From assembly GCA_002422375.1 (NCBI GenBank), contig DIUQ01000008.1:1-8940 (forward strand): a stretch of DNA of 8,940 nucleotides, given 5' to 3'. A program made the position numbers and the translations under genes. The notes beneath the pieces were generated by a model. The model worked only from the letters and a program-made list of their open reading frames with translations, was not told the origin of the DNA and did no database searches. Positions 1 to 5,315 of the stretch are shown piece after piece. This DNA is from a bacterium UBA6154. GTDB taxonomy: Bacteria; Actinomycetota; Actinomycetes; S36-B12. How positions within the stretch are numbered: position 1 is the stretch's first letter; each line of letters starts with the position of its first letter.

Positions 1-392
1 CCAGGGAAATTGATCGTGAGTTAGCCCAGGTGAGCTGGGCGCCGACGGTCAATATTTCGGCCAAAACCAAACGCCATGTGGAAAAACTTGCTCCTGCCCT
101 GGAACTGGCGCTGGACAACTGGGATTCACGTGTTCCAACGGGGACGCTCAATCGGTTCTTTGCTGATCTGACAGCGGCTCACCCCCATCCGCTGCGCGGC
201 GGTAAGCAACCTCGGATCCTCTTTGGCACCCAGGTGTCCTCATGTCCTCCCACCTTCGCGCTGTTCACCACCGGCTTCCTCGAGGCTGGGTATCGCCGAT
301 TCATTGAGCGGCGCTTGCGCGAGGAGTTCGGATTTGATGGGACACCCATTCGGGTGGTCATGCGCGTTCGTGAAAAGCGATCGCGCCGTTAG
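1..392 (+). CDS. der: GTPase Der (EngA), C-terminal part, 5' end outside window
   Basis: Der is a tandem-GTPase protein that helps assemble the 50S ribosomal subunit in the cytoplasm. Only the last 130 or so residues are here; the reading frame is open from base 3 back to the window edge, so the ATG lies upstream. The visible part starts at the end of the second GTPase domain: [11 protein letters not shown] holds the G5 (SAK) motif. It then runs into the KH-like RNA-binding domain that closes every Der protein, with the family signatures [25 protein letters not shown] and [21 protein letters not shown], and a basic tail. The stop is TAG at 390-392. The next gene on this strand is a tRNA 39 nt downstream, with no obvious terminator hairpin between. 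An in-frame GTG at 30 lies inside the G5 region and is not the start. Nothing looks broken. Identification is firm because the conserved C-terminal motifs are nearly complete. Confidence 0.96.
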   Translation, partial: REIDRELAQVSWAPTVNISAKTKRHVEKLAPALELALDNWDSRVPTGTLNRFFADLTAAHPHPLRGGKQPRILFGTQVSSCPPTFALFTTGFLEAGYRRFIERRLREEFGFDGTPIRVVMRVREKRSRR

Positions 393-410
393 CCTTTGAG
401 TCCCATGAGA

Positions 411-416
411 TAGTGT
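411..416 (+). promoter_or_regulatory. possible -10 element for tRNA-Pro
   Basis: TAGTGT fits the actinobacterial TANNNT -10 pattern. It would start transcription near base 423, about 9 nt before the tRNA. No TTGACA-like -35 is seen 16-19 nt upstream. The tRNA could instead be read through from der. Confidence 0.25.
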
Positions 417-431
417 TCCGCCTGCAGCATT

Positions 432-505
432 CGGGCTGTGGCGCAGTTTGGTAGCGCGTCCGGCTGGGGGCCGGAAGGTCGCAGGTTCAAGTCCTGTCAG
501 CCCGA
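432..505 (+). tRNA. tRNA-Pro (anticodon GGG)
   Basis: A 74-nt cloverleaf. The acceptor arms CGGGCTG (432-438) and CAGCCCG (498-504) pair fully, with discriminator A at 505. The anticodon stem TCCGG/CCGGA encloses the loop CTGGGGG, giving anticodon GGG at 466-468, which decodes CCC and CCU. The T-arm contains the usual GGTTCAAGTCC. The 3' CCA is not encoded (CAA follows) and must be added by tRNA nucleotidyltransferase. The gene lies between der and a convergent small membrane-protein gene that ends 20 nt away. Confidence 0.96.
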
Positions 506-525
506 CAAAGTACGCGTGACAGGCT

Positions 526-813
526 CTAAACGATCGCAGAAATAACCGCCAAAACAACAGCGGCCAGGGCGAAGTACCACAGAACAACGCCAATGGCGGC
601 GATCCGCAGCGGTGCTCGGTATTCGCCTGCGGCAATAGTGAATGCCCGGTGGTAGATCGAGGAAAACTTCGTGGCATCTCGGCGGGCATCTCCGGAGGGA
701 TCACGCTGGGACCAGTAGCCTCGCTCGCTGGAAAGCCCGAGGAGGACAAAGACCAGACCAAAAATGCCCAGGCCGACCGCGAAAAAGAGGAAAACTTCGG
801 TTGAGATGCTCAC
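526..813 (-). CDS. small two-TM membrane protein of unknown function
   Basis: A 95-residue protein that I do not recognise. Two hydrophobic helices are clear: about residues 5-27 (after MSIST) and about residues 68-93 at the C-terminus. Between them lies a polar stretch of about 40 residues containing SSERGYWSQRDPSGDARRDATKFSSIYHRAF, rich in Arg, Asp and Ser, probably a cytoplasmic loop. There is no signal-peptide cleavage site, so it should stay in the inner membrane. The GTG start at 813 is preceded by TAGGCT exactly 6 nt upstream, which suggests a leaderless mRNA starting at or beside the GTG; the AGGGA directly before GTG is too close to work as a Shine-Dalgarno. It is divergent from zapE (55 nt between starts) and convergent with tRNA-Pro. 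The protein character and frame are convincing; the function is not known. Confidence 0.8.
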   Translation of the reverse strand: MSISTEVFLFFAVGLGIFGLVFVLLGLSSERGYWSQRDPSGDARRDATKFSSIYHRAFTIAAGEYRAPLRIAAIGVVLWYFALAAVVLAVISAIV

Positions 814-819
814 TCCCTG

Positions 820-825
820 AGCCTA
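820..825 (-). promoter_or_regulatory. -10 element, leaderless promoter of the small membrane-protein gene
   Basis: Reads TAGGCT on the minus strand, a full match to TANNNT, with 6 nt between its last base and the GTG at 813. Transcription would start at the start codon. It is the mirror image of the element serving zapE at 857-862. No -35 consensus is seen. Confidence 0.55.
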
Positions 826-856
826 GTGGCGGTCGGCACTCCATCGGTAGAGGCTT

Positions 857-862
857 TAGGCT
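857..862 (+). promoter_or_regulatory. -10 element, leaderless promoter of zapE
   Basis: TAGGCT, a full match to TANNNT, with 6 nt to the GTG at 869, so the predicted first transcribed base is at the start codon. The preceding region has no TTGACA-like -35. The same hexamer and spacing occur on the opposite strand at 820-825. Confidence 0.55.
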
Positions 863-868
863 CGGCAC

Positions 869-1897
869 GTGCGCCGCCTGCCCGACTTGACGACTTCCGT
901 GAGTGTCGAGCGAATCATCGGAGATCTGGTGCCGCCACCCCAGTTCGCTGAAGCCTCCTTCGCCACCTATCTGCCTGATCCTCAGGAGCCCTCCCAACGG
1001 GCTGCCAAAGCCGCGCTCGAGGTGTTTGCGGAGCGGATTAACGTCGGAAAAGCACCACGATCGCGGAAATTATTCCATCGAGGACAACCACCCGAGTCCC
1101 GCCCAGGCGTCTACCTCGACGGGGGCTTTGGTGTCGGTAAAACGCACCTCTTGGCAGCGTTGTGGCATGCGGTGGAGGCGGATGCCACATCATGGGGGAC
1201 TTTCGTTGAATACACCAACGTGATCGGGCTCCTCGGTTTCCGCGAAGCAGTTCGACTTTTCTCGACCAAGACTCTGGTGTGCATCGACGAATTCGAGTTA
1301 GACGATCCCGGTGACACGGTTCTCATGTCAACCTTTTTGGGGGAGTTGGTCGACTCGGGGGTTTACTTGGCAGCGACTTCGAATACCTTGCCGGATCGAC
1401 TGGGCGAAGAACGTTTTGCGTCTGAAGACTTCACCCGGGAAATTCAAGGGCTCGCTGCCCACTTTGACACCATTCGCATTGACGGCCCCGATTTTCGGCA
1501 CCGCGATTTGTCATTCGCCACGGAACCTTTCAGTACAGAGCACATTCAGGCGGCGGTAGCGGATCGTGGTGATGCACTTGCCCTCGTTGTGACCTGGGCA
1601 GAACTCCTCGCCTTTCTCTCCACGGTGCATCCAGCTCATTTTGGCTCCGTTGTTGAGGACATCTCGCTGTTGGGAATTCTCGATGTCACCCCGGTGCGAG
1701 ACCAAGTTCAAGCGCTGCGGGTGGTGACATTCGTCGATCGACTGTATGACCGGTCGGTGCCGGTGATCAACAGCGGTGTTCGTTTAGACAAGATTTTCAC
1801 CGCTGACATGCTCAAAGGTGGCTACCGCAAGAAATATTTCAGATGTCTTTCCCGGCTTGCCGCTCTTGCCGATTCAGGTGCCAAGGTGGTTGGCTAG
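869..1897 (+). CDS. zapE: cell division protein ZapE (AFG1-like P-loop ATPase)
   Basis: A 342-residue AFG1/ZapE-family ATPase. In E. coli, ZapE is a cytoplasmic ATPase that associates with the Z-ring; mitochondrial AFG1 acts in protein quality control. The Walker A motif GGFGVGKTHLL is at residues 85-95 and Walker B LVCIDEFEL at 136-144, followed by the family string DDPGDTVLMSTFL. A sensor-1-like ATSNTLPDRL is at 169-178 and the conserved VDRLYD at 289-294. The N-terminal VPPPQFAEASFATYLPDPQEPSQ is also typical. Length is slightly below the E. coli protein (about 375 residues). The GTG at 869 is chosen because a TANNNT -10 lies exactly 6 nt upstream; a second in-frame GTG at 899 has neither a Shine-Dalgarno nor such an element. 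A GlsB-type gene follows 4 nt after the stop, so the two probably share an mRNA. The family call is firm; the exact role in this organism is inferred. Confidence 0.93.
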   Translation: MRRLPDLTTSVSVERIIGDLVPPPQFAEASFATYLPDPQEPSQRAAKAALEVFAERINVGKAPRSRKLFHRGQPPESRPGVYLDGGFGVGKTHLLAALWHAVEADATSWGTFVEYTNVIGLLGFREAVRLFSTKTLVCIDEFELDDPGDTVLMSTFLGELVDSGVYLAATSNTLPDRLGEERFASEDFTREIQGLAAHFDTIRIDGPDFRHRDLSFATEPFSTEHIQAAVADRGDALALVVTWAELLAFLSTVHPAHFGSVVEDISLLGILDVTPVRDQVQALRVVTFVDRLYDRSVPVINSGVRLDKIFTADMLKGGYRKKYFRCLSRLAALADSGAKVVG

Positions 1898-1901
1898 GGC
1901 C

Positions 1902-2156
1902 ATGGAAATTGAAGGAATTCTCAGTGGTTTGTTAGCCGGGGTTGTCATTGGGCTCATTGCCCGCATCCTGGTGCCATCCATGCAGCCCATTGGCTGTCTC
2001 ATGACCGTCTTTATTGGCGTGGTCGGTGCCGGGGGTGGCCTTCTCATTGGTCAGGCGGCTGGGTGGGGCTTCTGGCTCACCTTCATTACGCAGATCGTGT
2101 TGGCAACAATCTTGGTCGCGATTGTGGCGGGGCTATTCCGTAAGTCATCGCCTTAA
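1902..2156 (+). CDS. GlsB/YeaQ/YmgE-family stress-response membrane protein
   Basis: An 84-residue, very hydrophobic protein of the transglycosylase-associated (GlsB/YeaQ/YmgE) family of small inner-membrane proteins, often linked to stress response but without a defined biochemical activity. Three membrane helices are visible: about residues 7-24, 31-50 and 56-78. The family core is clear: GVVIGLIARILVPSMQPIGCLMTVFIGVVGAGGGLLIG, with the Arg after helix 1 and the QPIGC turn. A short basic tail FRKSSP follows. The frame is open upstream to 1818, but ATG 1902 fits the family N-terminus and lies 4 nt after the zapE stop, with AAGGTGG (1882-1888) or AGGG (1896-1899) as possible ribosome sites inside the zapE end. 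Its stop TAA shares the palindrome TTAA with the stop of the convergent CoA-transferase gene. Co-transcription with zapE is likely. Confidence 0.85.
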   Translation: MEIEGILSGLLAGVVIGLIARILVPSMQPIGCLMTVFIGVVGAGGGLLIGQAAGWGFWLTFITQIVLATILVAIVAGLFRKSSP

Positions 2157-3202
2157 CGGCCTGGATACCGCTGATTAATGCGCAGTGGTAGCGCGGGAAT
2201 ACGAAAATCGTGGTCGCCCAACTGTTCTTGAGCGCTGGGGTCGCGTAACAGGTCTTCAGGCTGTTGCACCAAGTCAGCAGGCACATCATGGGCACGTAAT
2301 TTCTCCATGGCCGATTCCTGTGTCAGGGACGCCAGAGCCTGTGTCAGTTCCTCTGTCAAAGCGATGTTGTTTGCCACGCGCGCCGCATTCGTTGCAAAGC
2401 GCGGGTCAATCAGCATCCACTCCATGGACAGCGCCTGGGTGAGGCGAGCAAAGACGGCGTCGCCTCCCACACCAATCAATATCTCGCCGTTAGCCGTGGG
2501 ATAAATGCCGTAGGGGGCAAAAGCTGGATGCCCTGTTCCGTGGCGTCGAGATGCCTCGTGGGTCACCTGGTACGCGGCTAGGTGGTACGCCGACCAGTGC
2601 ACCCCTGTCTCCATCAGTGACGTGGCGATACTCGATCCCCGACCTGTTTTCTCCCGGTCATAAAGGGCAGCCACTATGCCCAAGGCGAGCCAGGTGCCTG
2701 ATCCGATATCAAGAATGGAAACTCCGGCACGGGCTGGTTCCGATTCACCAGTCACGCTGACAATCCCAGTTCGTGCTTGGACCACACCGTCATAGCCTGA
2801 CTGGTTGGCTTCCGAGGTGTGATCACCATAGGCCGTGAGATAGCCGGTGATCAGCCGAGGGAATTGGGATGTGAGGGCCTCGGCATCAAGTGCCAGTTCA
2901 ACCAATCGGTGTGGACGCATATTCGTTACAAACACATCAGCGTGCGCTAGAAGATCGTGCACTTGCCGTACCTCTTCGGGATCACGCAGATCGTGGGACA
3001 CGCAATCTTTGCCCGCATTGACCACCCGGAAATAGGCTGACTCCTCGCCGATGACGGGGGACATGCGTCGGGAATCGTCACCCTGTGGTGGCTCAATATG
3101 TGTGACATCGGCGCCGAATTGAGCCAATACTTCGCCAGCGAAGGGGGCAGCAATATTGGAGGTGAGTTCAACAACTCGAATTCCATGCAGGATTGCGCTC
3201 AC
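2153..3202 (-). CDS. family III (CaiB/BaiF) CoA-transferase
   Basis: A 349-residue cytoplasmic enzyme of the CaiB/BaiF family, which moves CoA between carboxylic acids through an enzyme-bound Asp anhydride or thioester. The N-terminus ILHGIRVVELTSNIAAPFAGEVLAQFGADVTHIEPPQGDD is diagnostic. The catalytic Asp is D165 in VSILDIGSGTWLALGIVAALYDREKTGRG. Other family marks are NAGKDCVSHDLRDPEE (K of the CoA site), VFVTNMRP, GYDGVVQARTGIVSVTGE and the C-terminal HDVPADLVQQPEDLL. It is shorter than formyl-CoA transferase (about 430 residues) and near the racemase-like members (about 360), but the residues around the active site look like a transferase. The substrate cannot be told from sequence or neighbours. 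The frame continues to a TTG at 3229; GTG 3202 is preferred because it gives the usual family N-terminus and has TACCCT 7 nt upstream. Divergent from an alpha/beta hydrolase, convergent with the GlsB-type gene. Confidence 0.9.
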   Translation of the reverse strand: MSAILHGIRVVELTSNIAAPFAGEVLAQFGADVTHIEPPQGDDSRRMSPVIGEESAYFRVVNAGKDCVSHDLRDPEEVRQVHDLLAHADVFVTNMRPHRLVELALDAEALTSQFPRLITGYLTAYGDHTSEANQSGYDGVVQARTGIVSVTGESEPARAGVSILDIGSGTWLALGIVAALYDREKTGRGSSIATSLMETGVHWSAYHLAAYQVTHEASRRHGTGHPAFAPYGIYPTANGEILIGVGGDAVFARLTQALSMEWMLIDPRFATNAARVANNIALTEELTQALASLTQESAMEKLRAHDVPADLVQQPEDLLRDPSAQEQLGDHDFRIPALPLRINQRYPGR

Positions 3203-3209
3203 GTCGCCG

Positions 3210-3215
3210 AGGGTA
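3210..3215 (-). promoter_or_regulatory. -10 element, leaderless promoter of the CoA-transferase gene
   Basis: Reads TACCCT on the minus strand (TANNNT), with 7 nt to GTG 3202. It supports that start over the TTG at 3229, which would lie upstream of the predicted first transcribed base. No -35 consensus. Confidence 0.45.
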
Positions 3216-3246
3216 CTCAGTGGCCGCAACGCCTGGGGAAATCGCC

Positions 3247-3252
3247 TAGCAT
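3247..3252 (+). promoter_or_regulatory. -10 element, leaderless promoter of the hydrolase gene
   Basis: TAGCAT (TANNNT) with exactly 6 nt to ATG 3259. No Shine-Dalgarno precedes this ATG, which agrees with a leaderless transcript. No -35 consensus. Confidence 0.5.
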
Positions 3253-3258
3253 TGCCAT

Positions 3259-3870
3259 ATGCAGGCCGCTCAACACGAGCCGATCGTGATTGTTTTCCCG
3301 GGTTTCACCCGGACGGCGGATCGTCTCAAGCTCTTTGTTGGTGAGGTCCAGAGGAGCGGTTTCGACTGCACAGCTATCACTCTGGCTCCCACCTATTTCC
3401 CGGTGCTGTACATGGACAAGCGCCACTTGCGATCCATTACCCGTCGCATCACGGTTAAGTTTCCCGCTCGTCCGTTAGTGCTGGTAGGGCATTCCGCCGG
3501 TGCCGCGGCGGCAACATTTATTGCTAGCGAGTTGCAGAAAGGGGGCGCGGACCTCGCAGGTCTGATTTACGCCGACGGAGTGGACAGTCCTAATCACCTG
3601 ATTTCTCGCTACCTTCCGCGATTGCAGGGAGTATCGATCCGGGCAGTGTTGGCACCCCCCTCGGCATGCAATCGGCATAGCCGGCTCGAAAAGTACCTTG
3701 CCACCCAGCCTCAGGTGGAGGTGCGCGTCATTCCGGGGGCGGGGCATGGAGACATTGAAGGTGCCGGCATTCCGGTGTATCAAAAAATGTGCCGGGATGA
3801 ATCGACGGTGGCCGTTGCCCAGGAGTTCCGTCGGGCGCTCATCGACGATATCCGCGCGATGTGTCAATAA
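3259..3870 (+). CDS. alpha/beta-hydrolase of unknown substrate
   Basis: A 203-residue single-domain alpha/beta-fold hydrolase. The first strand and oxyanion loop are IVIVFPGFTRTADRL (residues 9-23). The nucleophile elbow is VLVGHSAGAAAA with Ser79 in GHSAG (77-81). An acidic residue follows in GLIYADGVDS (D106 or D109), and the catalytic His is H163 in IPGAGHGDIEGAG. The triad Ser-Asp-His is therefore complete. No signal peptide or membrane helix is present, so the enzyme is cytoplasmic. It is shorter than typical esterases (250-300 residues), with little room for a cap domain. ATG 3259 has no Shine-Dalgarno but a TANNNT element 6 nt upstream, suggesting a leaderless mRNA. It is divergent from the CoA-transferase gene with 56 nt between start codons; a functional link (acyl-CoA or ester metabolism) is possible but unproved. 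Confidence 0.85.
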   Translation: MQAAQHEPIVIVFPGFTRTADRLKLFVGEVQRSGFDCTAITLAPTYFPVLYMDKRHLRSITRRITVKFPARPLVLVGHSAGAAAATFIASELQKGGADLAGLIYADGVDSPNHLISRYLPRLQGVSIRAVLAPPSACNRHSRLEKYLATQPQVEVRVIPGAGHGDIEGAGIPVYQKMCRDESTVAVAQEFRRALIDDIRAMCQ

Positions 3871-3871
3871 T

Positions 3872-3895
3872 TTCCCGGCTGGAACTGCGCCGGAA
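3872..3895. terminator. weak hairpin between the hydrolase gene and the tRNA cluster
   Basis: TTCCCGGC (3872-3879) pairs with GCCGGAA (3889-3895), 7 bp with one bulged C and a 9-nt loop. It lies 1 nt after the hydrolase stop and 24 nt past the 3' end of tRNA-Val. There is no real U-run on the plus strand; on the minus strand ATTATT follows closely. It may serve both converging transcripts. Confidence 0.4.
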
Positions 3896-3918
3896 TAGGT
3901 CGCTCAAGTCTTGGTGTG

Positions 3919-3994
3919 TGGTGGGCGATATAGGAATCGAACCTATGACCTCTTCCATGTCAAGGAAGCGCGCTAACCCCTGCGCCAATCGCCC
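3919..3994 (-). tRNA. tRNA-Val (anticodon GAC), CCA encoded
   Basis: The acceptor GGGCGAT (3994-3988) pairs with ATCGCCC (3929-3923), discriminator A at 3922. The anticodon stem CTTCC/GGAAG encloses TTGACAT, anticodon GAC (3961-3959), decoding GUC and GUU. The T-arm has GGTTCGATTCC. The three bases after the discriminator are CCA, so this tRNA carries an encoded 3' end, unlike the other four in the window. It is the last gene of the Gly-Cys-Val cluster. Confidence 0.96.
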
Positions 3995-4028
3995 GATGGG
4001 TCCAACTGTGAATCTGTGCAGTTTTTCG

Positions 4029-4099
4029 AGGTGGAGACGGGATTTGAACCCGTGTACACGGCTTTGCAGGCCGTTGCCTCGCCTCTCGGCCACTCCACC
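4029..4099 (-). tRNA. tRNA-Cys (anticodon GCA)
   Basis: 71 nt, the usual short length of tRNA-Cys. The acceptor GGTGGAG (4099-4093) pairs with CTCCACC (4036-4030); the discriminator is U (4029), the identity base for cysteinyl-tRNA synthetase. The anticodon loop CTGCAAA gives GCA (4067-4065). CCA is not encoded. It sits 34 nt before tRNA-Val and 23 nt after tRNA-Gly on the same strand, so all three are probably cut from one precursor. Confidence 0.96.
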
Positions 4100-4122
4100 G
4101 TCAAGGTGACGTTCCACCCTCG

Positions 4123-4195
4123 AGCGGACGACGGGATTCGAACCCGCGACCCTCACCTTGGCAAGGTGATGCGCTACCAGCTGCGCTACGTCCGC
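4123..4195 (-). tRNA. tRNA-Gly (anticodon GCC)
   Basis: 73 nt. The acceptor GCGGACG (4195-4189) pairs with CGTCCGC (4130-4124); discriminator U (4123) as expected for bacterial tRNA-Gly. The anticodon stem TCACC/GGTGA holds TTGCCAA, anticodon GCC (4162-4160), decoding GGC and GGU. CCA is not encoded. It is the first gene of the Gly-Cys-Val cluster, an arrangement common in actinobacteria. Confidence 0.96.
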
Positions 4196-4226
4196 GTGCC
4201 TGCTCCACGAGATCAGGCGAGTGCAA

Positions 4227-4232
4227 ACCATA
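4227..4232 (-). promoter_or_regulatory. possible -10 element of the tRNA Gly-Cys-Val cluster
   Basis: Reads TATGGT on the minus strand (TANNNT). Transcription would begin near 4220, about 25 nt before tRNA-Gly. No clear -35 is found 17-18 nt upstream. If real, it lies inside the longest possible pabB reading frame and so favours a later pabB start. Confidence 0.3.
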
Positions 4233-4268
4233 TCCGATCCGTATCTGCTATCCCCACGCGGTAGTCAG

Positions 4269-4297
4269 TTGACCAACCGGCAGGCTATGCCTATGGC
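4269..4297 (+). promoter_or_regulatory. pabB: possible pabBC promoter
   Basis: TTGACC (4269-4274), five of six bases of the -35 consensus, is followed after 17 nt by TATGGC (4292-4297), an imperfect -10 that lacks the final T. Transcription would begin near 4304, just before ATG 4308. If this is right, the pabB start would be 4308 and nearly leaderless. The -10 mismatch makes this uncertain. Confidence 0.22.
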
Positions 4298-5315
4298 CCT
4301 CCCGCCCATGGCTCGATTTGGTGGTATCTATGCCACCGATCTGCAGCACGTGACCGCGGATATTTCCGAGGTGGAATTCGGCGGAAGGTGGGCGGTGGCC
4401 GTGCCTTTCACCGGCCAACCGGTCTTTGCCCGATTTGCCACCTGGCAGGAGGGTGTTGTTCCGTCCGACCTTCTCGGCTGGTGGCCGGGGATAGACACTG
4501 CATCGTGGACCTCATCCATGTCCAGGAGTGGATATATGCAGGCGGTGGACACCACAAGGGCTCGGATTGAGCGTGGCGAGGTGTATCAAGTGAATATCTG
4601 TCGAATCCGCTCCGCGGTACTCGATCCGGAGGCAGATGTCATGGCATTGGATGCCCTCCTTCAAGATGGGAATCCGGCACCGTATAGCGGTGCTTTGCGC
4701 TTGCCGGAGCACCAGGTGCATATTGCCTGCGCCAGTCCGGAGCTCTACCTCTCCCGAGATGAAACGCGCATTGCCTCCGGACCCATCAAGGGGACGGCAA
4801 CGGATCCGTCAGGTATCTCGGCAAAAGATGAAGCCGAGAACATCATGATTGTTGATCTGGTGCGTAATGACCTGTCTCGGTGCGCACAGACGGGCAGCGT
4901 GCGAGTAACCGAATTACTCGACATTCAGAAGCACCCAGGTTTGGTGCAACTCGTGTCGACCATTACCGCCGACTTGTCCCATGGGAATGAATGGGGGGAG
5001 CTTCTCGCGGCAACATTTCCGCCCGGATCAGTCACCGGGGCACCAAAGAGTACGGCGGTACAACTGATTGAGGAATTGGAAGAGGAGCCCAGATCCATCT
5101 ATTGCGGAGCATTCGGTTGGATCGATGCAGATAAAAACCAAGCCGAGTTAGCTGTTGCCATTCGAACTTTTTGGTTTGATGGTGACCAGTTGAAATTCGG
5201 CACGGGCGCGGGCATCACGTGGAATTCGGATGCTGAGATGGAATGGGAAGAAACCGAATTGAAGGCGCGTCGCCTATCTGAAGTGGCCTCGTGGACAAGG
5301 AACTCACATGGCTAA
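4293..5315 (+). CDS. pabB: aminodeoxychorismate synthase component I
   Basis: Converts chorismate plus ammonia (from a PabA glutaminase) to 4-amino-4-deoxychorismate for folate synthesis. This is a 340-residue chorismate-binding domain without the long N-terminal TrpE-like region, as in other short actinobacterial forms. Motifs, numbered from this start: GEVYQVNICR (95-104), ASPELYLS, SGPIKGTA with the nucleophilic Lys166, DEAENIMIVDLVRNDLSR (179-196), FPPGSVTGAPK (242-252) and GTGAGITWNSD (303-313). PIKGT rather than PIAGT separates PabB from anthranilate synthase TrpE. One oddity: QLVSTITA has Gln where HLVS is usual. Possible starts are GTG 4221, ATG 4287, ATG 4293 and ATG 4308; 4293 is chosen because AGG (4282-4284) lies 8 nt upstream and the protein then begins just before the conserved ARFGG. 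The 3' end overlaps pabC by 8 nt, so translation is coupled. PabA is not in the window. Confidence 0.92.
   Translation: MALPPMARFGGIYATDLQHVTADISEVEFGGRWAVAVPFTGQPVFARFATWQEGVVPSDLLGWWPGIDTASWTSSMSRSGYMQAVDTTRARIERGEVYQVNICRIRSAVLDPEADVMALDALLQDGNPAPYSGALRLPEHQVHIACASPELYLSRDETRIASGPIKGTATDPSGISAKDEAENIMIVDLVRNDLSRCAQTGSVRVTELLDIQKHPGLVQLVSTITADLSHGNEWGELLAATFPPGSVTGAPKSTAVQLIEELEEEPRSIYCGAFGWIDADKNQAELAVAIRTFWFDGDQLKFGTGAGITWNSDAEMEWEETELKARRLSEVASWTRNSHG
5297..5300 (+). promoter_or_regulatory. pabC: Shine-Dalgarno of pabC inside pabB
   Basis: AAGG, 7 nt before ATG 5308, inside the last codons of pabB. It fixes the pabC start and supports coupled translation across the 8-nt gene overlap. 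Confidence 0.6.

Noticed and set aside
240..761. 173-residue minus-strand ORF containing a GLEPATFRPPAGRATKLRHSP stretch
   Set aside because: That stretch is the antisense translation of tRNA-Pro, a well-known false protein; the rest is antisense to der and to the small membrane-protein gene.
3203..3229. TTG 3229 as start of the CoA-transferase
   Set aside because: It adds nine residues not typical of the family, and the TACCCT element predicts transcription starting downstream of it.
3259..3870. CoA-transferase plus hydrolase as a new metabolic system
   Set aside because: They are divergent single genes of very broad families with no further pathway genes nearby; a link cannot be supported.
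3839..4264. ORFs on both strands over 3839-4264, with stretches such as GIEPMTSSMSRKRANPC, GFEPVYTALQAVASPLG and DVAQLVAHHLAKVRVAGSNPV
   Set aside because: They are translations of the tRNA Val, Cys and Gly genes on either strand, a common artefact, and have no protein-like features of their own.
4221..4292. N-terminal extension of pabB from GTG 4221
   Set aside because: The 24 extra residues carry no family motif, the AGG before the GTG is only 3 nt away, and the region must hold the promoters of the tRNA cluster and of pabBC.
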